From: a virus
Virus record (IMG/VR): IMGVR_UViG_3300037041_000927
Location: 1 to 41,655 of that record
DNA: 41,655 bases
Reading direction: 5' to 3' (one strand)
Numbering within the stretch: position 1 is the first letter of the stretch; each line of letters starts with the position of its first letter. The notes below the pieces were generated by a model. That model ran no database searches and was not told the origin of the DNA. It was given only the letters and a program-made list of their open reading frames with translations. This document shows, in pieces, positions 6,823 to 14,769 of this stretch. Position numbers and translations under genes: made by a program.

Positions 6823-6842
6823 TAAAATAATAAATTAAAGCT

Positions 6843-6998
6843 ATGAGAACAAGAATTAAAAAAGGAACATTAGTTGCATCTACAACTAGAATTGAAAGTA
6901 TTAAATGTAAAAGATTAATAATTGAAGTAATATATACATCTTCATTTAAAATCAAATCAAAAAAAGTTAAAGGAATTAGACAATTTATAACTGAATAA
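6843..6998 (+). CDS. Hypothetical very basic peptide
   Basis: 51 residues (MRTRIKKGTLVASTTRIES...), with many Lys/Arg and alternating hydrophobic residues. Could be a small nucleic-acid-binding beta barrel. It has the standard leader AAAGCTATG and sits between two genes of the same style. The opposite-strand frame over this interval is hydrophobic and judged a shadow. Confidence 0.7.
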   Translation: MRTRIKKGTLVASTTRIESIKCKRLIIEVIYTSSFKIKSKKVKGIRQFITE

Positions 6999-7000
6999 TT

Positions 7001-7156
7001 ATGACAACAGTAGAGAAAAAAGCAATTACAGTTGCAGAAGAATTTGATGCTTGGATGTTGAATAGAGTGAAAAGTATTCATTATGCTAATAATGAAAAAA
7101 TGAATAGGGCACAAATAAAAGTGTATAAAAGTAATCTAGAGAAAGCATGTATATAA
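7001..7156 (+). CDS. Hypothetical 51-residue helical protein
   Basis: MTTVEKKAITVAEEFDAWMLNR... followed by a basic helix (NNEKMNRAQIKVYKSNLEKA). Predicted entirely helical. It starts two bases after the previous stop and overlaps the next gene by ten bases. No family recognised. Confidence 0.7.
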   Translation: MTTVEKKAITVAEEFDAWMLNRVKSIHYANNEKMNRAQIKVYKSNLEKACI

Positions 7157-7629
7157 ATGCTGAACTTGTAGTTAAAAGCTACTTACCTCTAAAATTAGAA
7201 GTAGGTATGCTATTTGTAAAAGGACATCATATCAATACAGAGAAAGAATTTATGGAAATATGGGCACTTGAAAGAGTGCCTTTAAATCCTGAAGAATTTA
7301 TGTTAGAAAATGGTGCACCTATAGAACTTTCTATTATAGATGAAGAAGATGTAGTATTAGCTTCTCATGAAGAGATAGCATGGTTGAGTTATCCTTTTGA
7401 TGAAGAAACCTTGTATGATTTTACATTAAAAGATGTTAATATTATTTTTAATGATTTTGGAGGATTCTTAGAACTAGAAATAGAAGAAGATCCAGAAGAT
7501 GAAGAATCATATAATATTGTAGTTTTTGAAGAGAAAGTTATTGTTAGATTCCCTACAGAAGAAGAGGATGAAGATGATAGAGAACTAAGAGAATTAGAAG
7601 AAATAAAAAGAATTGATGAAGATCTTTAA
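7147..7629 (+). CDS. Hypothetical highly acidic protein
   Basis: 160 residues, strongly acidic throughout, ending in EEEDEDDRELRELEEIKRIDEDL. Such charge is typical of DNA-mimic or partner-sequestering phage proteins, but there is no motif to name one. The N-terminal part looks beta-rich (INAELVVKSYLPLKLEVGMLF). A 6-bp hairpin (7263-7268 with 7275-7280) lies about 115 bases into the gene. Confidence 0.85.
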   Translation: MYINAELVVKSYLPLKLEVGMLFVKGHHINTEKEFMEIWALERVPLNPEEFMLENGAPIELSIIDEEDVVLASHEEIAWLSYPFDEETLYDFTLKDVNIIFNDFGGFLELEIEEDPEDEESYNIVVFEEKVIVRFPTEEEDEDDRELRELEEIKRIDEDL

Positions 7630-7641
7630 ATAATTACAATT

Positions 7642-7941
7642 ATGTTTGAAATAAATGAACAAATAGTATGTATTAATGCTTCTATGCAAGCACATACAAT
7701 AGAAGAACTCTCTAAAGATGTACCTAATTGGGTAAAACAAGATGAAAAGTATACTGTAAGAGGTTTTAATGATAATAATGGAATTGTATGTGGTATTCTT
7801 TTAGAAGAGATTGTTAATCCAGTTAAATTCTTTAAACTCATTAATAAATTCCAAGAACCTGCATTTGCAGAATGGAGATTCAGGAAACTTGCTCCTTCAG
7901 AAGTAACACAAAATGTTGAACAATTTGAAACAGTCATATAA
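7642..7941 (+). CDS. Hypothetical 99-residue protein
   Basis: Soluble protein with segments CINASMQAHTIEELSKDVPNW and KYTVRGFNDNNGIVCGILLEEI, a layout of helix then beta strands. The C-terminal part has EWRFRKLAPSEV, resembling small phage proteins with an SH3-like barrel, but no firm family. The opposite-strand frame at 7626-7937 is a shadow. The next gene begins one base after its stop. Confidence 0.85.
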   Translation: MFEINEQIVCINASMQAHTIEELSKDVPNWVKQDEKYTVRGFNDNNGIVCGILLEEIVNPVKFFKLINKFQEPAFAEWRFRKLAPSEVTQNVEQFETVI

Positions 7942-7942
7942 T

Positions 7943-8305
7943 ATGAAAAAACTATTATTAATTAGTGTAATGCTATTATCTTTTAATGCATTTACACAAG
8001 AAGCATTTACCAGAAATTATAAAAAAATCTATGTAAATCAAGAAAATAAAGAAGAACTTAGATATGATGGAAATGTTACAGCTGTATTTGAAAACAATGA
8101 AGTAATTATATACAATAAAGACATTGTAGATCATTATTATCAAGTAAATGATGTTGAAGAAGGCTCAACTACAGGTGGAGATAAATATCAGTTAATCAAA
8201 TGTGTAGTTAAAGAATCAGGTAAAACCATTCATGTACAGCTTTTCACTGAGAATGATTCATTAAGAATTATATATGCAGATGGATATGTAGAATTTTATA
8301 ATTAA
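7943..8305 (+). CDS. Secreted protein with signal peptide
   Basis: Start placed at ATG 7943 because it gives a clean signal peptide (MKKLLLISVMLLSFNAFTQ, cleavage after FTQ); an in-frame start 30 bases upstream would bury it. About 120 residues. The mature domain is polar and beta-rich, without membrane spans or Cys pairs beyond a single CVV. With the protein at 3001 it is one of two exported products. Possible envelope or surface role. Confidence 0.87.
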   Translation: MKKLLLISVMLLSFNAFTQEAFTRNYKKIYVNQENKEELRYDGNVTAVFENNEVIIYNKDIVDHYYQVNDVEEGSTTGGDKYQLIKCVVKESGKTIHVQLFTENDSLRIIYADGYVEFYN

Positions 8306-8333
8306 ATAAATAAACATTAAATAAATAGAAATT

Positions 8334-8948
8334 ATGGAAGTTAAAATTTACAGAGAACCAGAAAATGAATCATTAATTCTTAATGAAGCAGACTTAGCTG
8401 AATACAATGCAATAGCATTAGAGCTTGGATTCACTACACAAGAAAAAGCGGAAGAGAAAAATGTACCAAATGTGTACATTAGTCTTAATACAGCAATGGA
8501 AAAGCAACTTAAAGCTGTTTGTCCAATGAAAGTAGACGCTGATAAGTATATTAAATCTACAATTCCATTAGAAGTTTTAAAAGTATATAAGTTCTGCAAA
8601 GAAAATAATATGTTTGATGGATTTCATATTTGGTATAATGATGTAGATCCAGACCCAATGCTGATTGGATGGAATTGGCAATCTGCACTTGACAAAGAAA
8701 AAGAATATACATGGCGTATAAATAGGTTTTTAATAGCTCGCTGGGGAGATTGTGCATTAGAGTTACCTGAATTACTTGATTTAGGTTTTCAAAAAATGAA
8801 ACAAGAACTTTTAGATAAAGCCCAAAAAGCTATTGATGTATGTAATTCTATTTTAATCAATCCTGACATTCATATTAGAGAAATTTTAAGTGAAAGTACA
8901 GGACCAGACATTTCATTAAATATTACTTCATCAGGAACAATTTATTAA
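8334..8948 (+). CDS. Hypothetical 204-residue protein
   Basis: Soluble and moderately acidic. Notable segments are FHIWYNDVDPDPMLIGW (about residues 98-114) and RINRFLIARWGDCALELPEL, followed by a helical stretch (FQKMKQELLDKAQKAIDVCNS). No catalytic motif recognised. It precedes another unknown gene and the polymerase, so it may belong to the replication transcript. Opposite-strand frames over it are shadows. Confidence 0.87.
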   Translation: MEVKIYREPENESLILNEADLAEYNAIALELGFTTQEKAEEKNVPNVYISLNTAMEKQLKAVCPMKVDADKYIKSTIPLEVLKVYKFCKENNMFDGFHIWYNDVDPDPMLIGWNWQSALDKEKEYTWRINRFLIARWGDCALELPELLDLGFQKMKQELLDKAQKAIDVCNSILINPDIHIREILSESTGPDISLNITSSGTIY

Positions 8949-8957
8949 AAAATAATT

Positions 8958-9713
8958 ATGGAAAAAATAACACTTAATGGTATTAAATATAAATTAGTAC
9001 CTGTTAAAAAGAAAAAGAATATAGAATACAAAATCATGTCTTATAGGCATAATGATAAACCTATAACTTACTATTCTACAGAAATTACAGAAGACTTGTT
9101 AAAAAACTGGAAAATTAGATCTGTAAAAAGACTTAGTGATGGAGTTATCTTTAAAGTAGGGGATTATATTACAGGGTGTACATATGAAGATAAAAGAGCC
9201 ATTACTTCAATTACAATTGAAGAAGATGAATTATTTTTTAAATATGATCATGAAGGTGCTACTTCTTTAGAATATGCTATTCTCCATAAACTACTATTTG
9301 TAACTCATGATGGTGTAAATATATTTGAAGGAGATAGTTATGTAAAAGTTGATACAAATATTAACAACACAATTATATTTGTAATAAATGCTTTAAGTAA
9401 TCAACCTGATTACAAGGGATTGAAATTTTCTACACAAGCTATTGCTAGAGAATATATTGCTAAACAAACAAGAATAGGATATTCTATAGATGGAATAGAA
9501 TTCTTTGTTGGTGATACCATTTATTACATTTTAAAAGGATATAATGTTATTAATACATGTAAAGTAGATAAAGATTTTATAGTATTAGAAAGTTTTAATT
9601 ATTATTTTACATCTAAACAAGCAGCTGAAGATTTTATATTGTTACAAAATACTTTAAGATATATTGAAGCTTTAAATTTAGATAAATTAAATATTACATT
9701 AGATAAAATATGA
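8958..9713 (+). CDS. Hypothetical 251-residue repeat protein
   Basis: The protein seems built from three related units, each starting with a phrase such as SDGVIFKVGDYI (about residue 58), HDGVNIFEGDSYV (about 115) and IDGIEFFVGDTIY (about 177), followed by beta strands and a helix with Lys/Ala. The repeats suggest duplicated SH3-like or similar small barrels. It overlaps the polymerase start by four bases (ATGA), so translation is likely coupled with replication genes. Function unknown. Confidence 0.87.
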   Translation: MEKITLNGIKYKLVPVKKKKNIEYKIMSYRHNDKPITYYSTEITEDLLKNWKIRSVKRLSDGVIFKVGDYITGCTYEDKRAITSITIEEDELFFKYDHEGATSLEYAILHKLLFVTHDGVNIFEGDSYVKVDTNINNTIIFVINALSNQPDYKGLKFSTQAIAREYIAKQTRIGYSIDGIEFFVGDTIYYILKGYNVINTCKVDKDFIVLESFNYYFTSKQAAEDFILLQNTLRYIEALNLDKLNITLDKI

Positions 9714-10930
9714 ATTATATAATTTGTAAAGATAGGAGCCAGTTTGAAAAAATTGGTTCCTATAATTATTGCAATCTTGAAGATATGGTATTGCTTGATG
9801 TTATTGCATTGGACACAGAAACCACTGGTCTTACTCCAAGAAATTGTGATATATTTTGTGTACAGATTGGTACAGGAGAAGATAATTATATAATTGTTAT
9901 GTATAATGATAATTATGAGTTTGCAGATCTTGTTCCTTATATTGATGGTAAGACATTAATAGGTCATAATATTACATTTGATCTTGGGTTTATGTATAAA
10001 TACAATTTCTTTCCTGAAAAAGTATTAGATACTATGATAGCTACAAGAATATTGTATAATGGTGCTGTAGAAGCTCCTTATTTTCTTCCATATAAAGCAG
10101 ATTTTGGTTCTGTTATGAAAAGAGAATTAAATGTAATCTATAATAAACTTGATCAGAAGAATATCAATGTTGTTAAACTTTCTCAAGAAAGTACAATAGA
10201 GTATTCTTTTAATGATGTGGATAGACTTATAGAATTACATGATGCTTTAATGGTGAAGCTTAAAAAAGGAAAGTTCGTAGATACTTATAATTTACATTGT
10301 AGGTATATAAGAGCACTTGCATATATGGAAAGTTGTGGTTTACCTATTAGTTCTGAAGCATGGAAAGCTAAAATGGTACAAGACACACATAATGCTATAA
10401 AATGGAAATCTACAATAGAAGATTACATCTATGATACACTACCTCATTACAGAGATTTACAAATTGACATGTTCAATACTGACAAGAAAATATTAGTTTC
10501 CATTAATTCTCCTCTTCAGATGATTAAAGTTTTTAATGATTTTGGCATTGAAACAAAGGATAAAGATGGAAAAGACACTATTACAGAAAATGTTATTAGT
10601 AAATCAAAGCATGAATTTGTAGAAATGTGGTTAAATTACCAAGAAGCTAATCATAGAGTAACAACATTTGGAGATAAAATCTATCAAAAAATTGAAAATG
10701 AAAGGATTTATACCAATTTCAATCCAATGGTGGATACAGCTAGACTTTCTACTAGAAAAGGAGGAATAAATTTCTTAAACTTCCCTTCAGATAGTGTTAC
10801 TAGAGAATGTTTTAAGGCTAATGAAGGCAATGTAATGGTAGTTTGTGACTATAGTGCACAAGAAGGTGTTCTTCTTGCAGATAAATCTAAAGATAAGGCT
10901 ATGATGGCCTCAGTATTGGAAGGAGCTGAT
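9710..10930 (+). CDS. polA: Family A DNA polymerase, exon 1
   Basis: Encodes residues 1-407 of a 674-residue replicative polymerase. The 3'-5' exonuclease domain has Exo I DTETTGL (Asp35, Glu37), Exo II in GHNITFDLGF and Exo III YSFNDVDRL. The polymerase palm begins late, with motif A as VVCDYSAQEGVLLA (catalytic Asp380). The reading frame then stops because the group I intron interrupts it after codon 407 (GAT). Joined to exon 2 at 12282 the protein continues GAD-LHSLLTKK without a frame change. A 14-bp hairpin lies 22 bases after the start. It has no 5'-3' nuclease domain, usual for phage enzymes. Confidence 0.95.
9732..9763 (+). promoter_or_regulatory. GAAA-capped hairpin at polymerase start
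   Basis: ATAGGAGCCAGTTT (9732-9745) pairs with AAATTGGTTCCTAT (9750-9763): 14 pairs including two G-U, closed by a GAAA tetraloop. It lies 22 bases inside the polymerase coding region, close enough to a start codon to affect initiation or mRNA stability. No T-run follows. Role inferred only from position and stability. Confidence 0.5.
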
Positions 10931-10950
10931 TAAAAAAAGTAAAACATTAA

Positions 10951-10981
10951 ATTGTTTATTTACAAATAAATTATATCTTTG
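10951..10981 (+). promoter_or_regulatory. Host-type promoter for intron nuclease
   Basis: ATTG (10951-10954) and TATCTTTG (10974-10981) are separated by 19 bases, matching the Bacteroidota vegetative promoter (TTTG, 19-21 bases, TAnnTTTG) with one mismatch in the upstream box. The nuclease ATG is 17 bases downstream. This would let the nuclease be made independently of polymerase mRNA. Confidence 0.7.
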
Positions 10982-10997
10982 TAAAAAACAATTTATT

Positions 10998-11969
10998 ATG
11001 ACATTATCAAATGTTTCTATAGAAAAAAGAGAAAAAATAAAAAAAAGTTATTTAGAAGGAGTTTCTTTAAAAGAAATGAGTATTTTATATAATTATTCTG
11101 AAAATTCATTAAGACAAATTCTTTATTTATTAAAAATAAAAAGAGGGGAAAATAAGCCAAAATGGTCAAAAAAACTATCTGAATTAAAATTTCCCTTAAT
11201 TTTAAAGAATGAAAAAGAAATTTTAAGTATGTATAATGATAGTAAAGTTACTATACAACAACTTTCTGTCAAATTTAATATTCCTAGAAGACAATTTAAT
11301 CATTATTTTAATTATCATAATATTCCTATCAGAAAAATGAATAGAACTTATGATTTAAATGAAAATTATTTTAATAAAATAGATAATTTAGAAAAAGCTT
11401 ATTTTTTAGGATTATTATATGCTGATGGTTGGGTAATAGAAAAAACAGGATATATTGGTATTGCTTTAGTAGAAGAAACCCCTAATTTATTGGAAAATCT
11501 TAATAAAAGTATAAAATCTTCTAGACCTATTAAAAAATATAATGGCAAAACCTCTATAGGATATTATTTTAGATTAGACTTAAACTCTTTTGAATTGTTA
11601 AATGATCTTAAAAACCATGGAATTTCTCAAAATAAAACTTTTTCACTAAAATTTCCAGCAACTGTTCCAAAAGAATTACTTCCTCATTTTATTAGGGGGG
11701 TTTATGATGGAGATGGTTCTGGATCTTATAAAGACAAGCCAATTAGAGACTACTTTGGGTTTTTAGGAACTAAAGAATTTTGTATAGGATTACAGTATGT
11801 TTTAAATTCAGAATTAACATTGTCTGAAAAAGTAAATATTAATAAACATAAAAATATTTTTAGTTTAAGATATAGTAACAAAGAAGACATAAAAAAACTA
11901 TATAATTATATTTATAAAGATAAGAACTCTTTTTATTTAAAAAGAAAATTTGATAAGTTTCACTTTTAA
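10998..11969 (+). CDS. LAGLIDADG homing endonuclease (polymerase intron)
   Basis: 323 residues. The N-terminal 110 are basic with helix-turn-helix-like segments (GVSLKEMSILYNYSENSLRQ and KVTIQQLSVKFNIPRR). The nuclease domain carries two LAGLIDADG helices, AYFLGLLYADG (about 133-143) and FIRGVYDGDGSG (about 233-244), each ending in the catalytic acidic residue, so it should act as a monomer. It would cut intron-less polymerase genes and spread the intron. The stop codon overlaps the P10/P1 region of the ribozyme. Confidence 0.93.
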   Translation: MTLSNVSIEKREKIKKSYLEGVSLKEMSILYNYSENSLRQILYLLKIKRGENKPKWSKKLSELKFPLILKNEKEILSMYNDSKVTIQQLSVKFNIPRRQFNHYFNYHNIPIRKMNRTYDLNENYFNKIDNLEKAYFLGLLYADGWVIEKTGYIGIALVEETPNLLENLNKSIKSSRPIKKYNGKTSIGYYFRLDLNSFELLNDLKNHGISQNKTFSLKFPATVPKELLPHFIRGVYDGDGSGSYKDKPIRDYFGFLGTKEFCIGLQYVLNSELTLSEKVNINKHKNIFSLRYSNKEDIKKLYNYIYKDKNSFYLKRKFDKFHF

Positions 11970-12281
11970 GTCTGGCTAACTAGTAATAGTTAGTTATAAC
12001 TACTTTAATTGCTGGAAACCCCTAAAGCTCAATAAACTACAACGTAATTAGAAATGATAAGCGTGAATGTTTGAAAATTATTGAGATGACGAATGGGCAA
12101 TCAGCAGCCAAGGGCCTTTAAAATGGTCAAGGTTCAACGACTAGCTAGGCATAGCGTACACCTAAGTAGGTGGAAACAGGTAGCATCCTTTTAAGGATGA
12201 TGATATAGTCTATTCTATTATGAAAATAGTAGCAGAGTTTAAAGCTCGTGTATAAATTAACGAAGTATACAGAATATTAAG

Positions 12282-13085
12282 TTACACAGTTTGTTGACCA
12301 AAAAAATACACCCTGAATTAGCACATTTATCTGATGAAGACGTAGCTAAGTTGCATAAAGGTAAAAGAACTCAAGCCAAAATTTCGAGGTTTGCCATGAG
12401 TTTTGGTGGGGGTGCATATACTTTACATATAAACCAAAATATACCTATGAAAGATGCTATTAATATTGAGAATGCTTTCAAAGAGTTGCATGAAGGAATG
12501 TATATTTGGGGTGAGGATAACTTTAATAGGGCTGTTAAAACAGGTTATATTGAAAGTGCTGATGGATGGAAATTAGCCTTACCTAGATACGATAAATACA
12601 ATTCTTTACAAGAAATGGTTAAAAGTATTACTAAGGAACAGTGGCAACAATACAAAATAGGTAAATTAGAATCTAAATCTTTACAAGAAGCTACAGAAAA
12701 GAAAGAAACTTATACTATTTTAAATAAAAAAGAGTATGAATTTTATAAAAGTAAGAGATTTGATGTTTCTTCATTTTTTAGGCTACAAGGAGAATATAAG
12801 AGATTGTCATTAAATAACCCTATACAATCTTCTGCTGCGCATATGACAAAATATGCTACTTTGCTGATATTTGACTGGATCATGGGTAATAATTATCAAA
12901 ATATAATTAAAATTGTAAATATTGTACATGATGAGGCCGTTATTGAATGCCCTGAAGAGCTAAAAGACATTGCAGTTAAAGCAGTAGAAACTTGTATGAT
13001 AAAAGCAGGTAATCATTATTTAGAAGATTTGGAAATAAAGGCAGAAGCTCATTATGGTCCTGACTGGTACAGTGCTAAAGGTTAA
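12282..13085 (+). CDS. polA: Family A DNA polymerase, exon 2
   Basis: Encodes residues 408-674. The true exon begins at TTA 12282, giving LHSLLTKKIHPEL. Motif B is RTQAKISRFAMSFGGG, with the conserved Lys; motif C is VNIVHDEAVIE, with the catalytic His-Asp-Glu. The protein ends GPDWYSAKG, a typical C-terminus for phage family A enzymes. The last 19 codons have a second, diverged copy fused to the HNH gene that follows (13832-13888). Some 3' codons are richer in G/C than neighbours. Confidence 0.93.
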   Translation, partial: LHSLLTKKIHPELAHLSDEDVAKLHKGKRTQAKISRFAMSFGGGAYTLHINQNIPMKDAINIENAFKELHEGMYIWGEDNFNRAVKTGYIESADGWKLALPRYDKYNSLQEMVKSITKEQWQQYKIGKLESKSLQEATEKKETYTILNKKEYEFYKSKRFDVSSFFRLQGEYKRLSLNNPIQSSAAHMTKYATLLIFDWIMGNNYQNIIKIVNIVHDEAVIECPEELKDIAVKAVETCMIKAGNHYLEDLEIKAEAHYGPDWYSAKG

Positions 13086-13159
13086 AATTATGACAATTAT
13101 TTTGTTTTATCAGTTCTTATTACTATATTAGTGCACATCAAATAAAAAAATAATTAAAT

Positions 13160-13891
13160 ATGAAAATTTGCAAACATTGTAATATAGAAAAAGAATTAAA
13201 AGATTTTGTAGGCTCAAAACTAACACTAGATGGTACAATAAGTACTTGTAAAACATGTTCAAGTACTATGCGTTCAAAGAAAAGATACAGTGTAACTTTA
13301 ATTGAAAAAACATGTTTTTGTTGTAAACAAACTAAGATTGCCTCGGATTTTTCAAAAAATGCCTCATTAATAGGGGGTTTACATACTTGGTGCAAAGAAT
13401 GTTGTACTAATAAGCACAAAGTGTCTGAATATGCAAAAAAATCAAATATTGTTAGAAAAGAAAAAATTAAATCTGATCCTATTTATAGAGAAAACATAAA
13501 TAACCAAAAAAGAAAGAGTAGAATAAAAAGAATTGCCTCAGTTTTATTACAGGAATGTAAACGCAGGGCTATTAAAAAAAACTTAGAGTTCAATATATCA
13601 ATTGAAGACATTATAATACCAGAAATATGCCCAATATTATTACAACCCATTATACAAGGAACTAAAGATAATTACAAGTTTTCACCTTCTATAGATAGAA
13701 TAGATAATAATAAAGGATATATAAAAGGAAATATTCAAGTAATATCAATGAAAGCTAACACTATTAAAAATTCTGCAACTATTGAGGAATTATTATTATT
13801 TGCTAAATGGGTTAATGATACATTTAAAACTGAATTAAATATTAAAGCAGATGCAGCTACAGGAGAATCTTGGTATAGTGCAAAAGGATAA
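13160..13891 (+). CDS. HNH homing endonuclease fused to polymerase tail
   Basis: 243 residues. Two zinc ribbons open the protein: CKHC...CKTC (about residues 4-33) and CFCC...CKEC (about 52-77). After a basic linker comes the HNH-like core: CPILLQPI, SPSIDRIDNNKGYIKGNIQV and AN-TIKNSATIEEL. The normal nuclease should end near WVNDTFK. Here the frame continues with ELNIKADAATGESWYSAKG, 12 of 19 residues identical to the polymerase C-terminus just upstream. So the gene uses a second copy of the polymerase end, including its stop. It lies 74 bases after the polymerase; no good promoter seen. Confidence 0.9.
   Translation: MKICKHCNIEKELKDFVGSKLTLDGTISTCKTCSSTMRSKKRYSVTLIEKTCFCCKQTKIASDFSKNASLIGGLHTWCKECCTNKHKVSEYAKKSNIVRKEKIKSDPIYRENINNQKRKSRIKRIASVLLQECKRRAIKKNLEFNISIEDIIIPEICPILLQPIIQGTKDNYKFSPSIDRIDNNKGYIKGNIQVISMKANTIKNSATIEELLLFAKWVNDTFKTELNIKADAATGESWYSAKG
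13832..13888 (+). repeat. Second copy of polymerase 3' end
   Basis: These 19 codons correspond to the last 19 codons of the polymerase (13026-13082). Twelve residues are identical and two more are conservative Asp/Glu swaps, including an unbroken WYSAKG. Most matching codons differ at the third base (for example GGT/GGA, TAC/TAT, GCT/GCA), so the copies diverged long ago or came from different phages. Confidence 0.85.
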
Positions 13892-13902
13892 TAAAATAAA
13901 TT

Positions 13903-14199
13903 ATGTCAAATGAAAAAATACAAGTAAGTAAAGTGTTTCCATTAGATGCAGATAAAAGAGGATTATGTGAAATTAGATTTGAATGTATTATAAAAATGCA
14001 TTCAAGTGGATTTCGCTCTACTAATGGAGAAATGTTAGGAGTTTCTAAAAATCTACCTCCGCAATGGTTTAAAATGCTTTCTACTATTCCTTTAGAAGCA
14101 ATAAAGTATGAAGAACCAGTAGTGTTAGGACTTAGATTAAAGCAAATGTTTTCAGATTTAGAGGAGGATATAAGGAATTATGAACAATTTAATATATAA
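13903..14199 (+). CDS. Hypothetical 98-residue protein
   Basis: Starts MSNEKIQVSKVFPLDADKRG behind AAATTATG, 11 bases after the HNH gene. It has a single Cys-Ile-Ile region and a helical C-terminus (LGLRLKQMFSDLEEDIRNYE). No family recognised. Before the HNH insertion it would have directly followed the polymerase, so it may belong to the replication operon. Confidence 0.85.
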   Translation: MSNEKIQVSKVFPLDADKRGLCEIRFECIIKMHSSGFRSTNGEMLGVSKNLPPQWFKMLSTIPLEAIKYEEPVVLGLRLKQMFSDLEEDIRNYEQFNI

Positions 14200-14202
14200 A
14201 TT

Positions 14203-14271
14203 ATGTTAATAGGAATTTTTGATTTAGTATGGGAATTATTTGAACTAATATTTAAACAATTTAATAAATAA
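14203..14271 (+). CDS. Possible 22-residue peptide
   Basis: Short frame MLIGIFDLVWELFELIFKQF-NK with the common leader AAATTATG, filling the gap between two genes (3 and 4 bases). It would be an amphipathic, membrane-seeking helix. The good start context and exact fit support it; the very short length is the reason for doubt. Confidence 0.45.
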   Translation: MLIGIFDLVWELFELIFKQFNK

Positions 14272-14275
14272 AATT

Positions 14276-14767
14276 ATGAAACAAGACACTCCTGAAGAAG
14301 AAGTATTAGGTAAGCTGAAATTTTTAATAGCTGCTGGAAATGATGCTCAAGCAATTAGAATGATTGAAGATTATGGTTTGTGGAAACAATCTTTTATGCA
14401 TGATAAAAAAATTGTTAGAGATTCATATCTTAGTGGACATTCATTATGTAGATGCGTAACTGACAATACTATAGAAGCTAAAGATTTATTTGAAGTGTGG
14501 TATAGCCTTATAAAAGAAGATAATATGGATTATGGTAATTGGAAATTAGCAACACCTCCTCACTATGAATATGATGACGAGGAAAAAGAAGAAGAAGAAA
14601 TAGTATATAAAACCCTTTATGATGCTTGGAATAGCAATGATGTGGAAGCGTTTGATAATATGTATTATGAAATAGCAGAAGAACTTAAAATTGTTCACGA
14701 AGCTTTAAAAGCAACAGATCATGGATTGAGATTTAAAGTTGAACATCTAATGAGGAAAATGAGGTAA
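14276..14767 (+). CDS. Hypothetical acidic protein
   Basis: 163 residues. The N-terminal block LGKLKFLIAAGNDAQAIRMIEDYGL resembles the block QKIKFALFCKNEAIALRLLEQY in the gene at 15884, so the two share a domain. The middle is strongly acidic (YDDEEKEEEEI). The rest is helical. Function unknown. It is two bases upstream of thyA. Confidence 0.85.
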   Translation: MKQDTPEEEVLGKLKFLIAAGNDAQAIRMIEDYGLWKQSFMHDKKIVRDSYLSGHSLCRCVTDNTIEAKDLFEVWYSLIKEDNMDYGNWKLATPPHYEYDDEEKEEEEIVYKTLYDAWNSNDVEAFDNMYYEIAEELKIVHEALKATDHGLRFKVEHLMRKMR

Positions 14768-14769
14768 GT

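Larger units (their letters stand above)
10931..12281 (+). mobile_element. Group I intron with LAGLIDADG gene, in polymerase
   Basis: 1351 bases. The 5' splice site follows T10930; the last intron base is G12281. The exon end AGCTGAT (10924-10930) pairs with GTCTGGCT (11970-11977) with one bulged T and a U-G pair at the splice site (P1), so the nuclease gene sits inside the P1 loop. P10 may use TAA 11967-11969 with exon base TTA. The core lies downstream: CAGCAGCC near 12102-12109 and P7 as GACTA (12139-12143) with TAGTC (12206-12210) followed by the usual ATATAGTC context. It interrupts the gene between polymerase motifs A and B. Confidence 0.9.

Noticed and set aside
6707-7114. 135-codon opposite-strand frame rich in Phe, Ile, Leu
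   Set aside because: Hydrophobic runs are what the complement of A-rich Lys/Glu/Asn codons gives; three + strand genes with good starts cover it.
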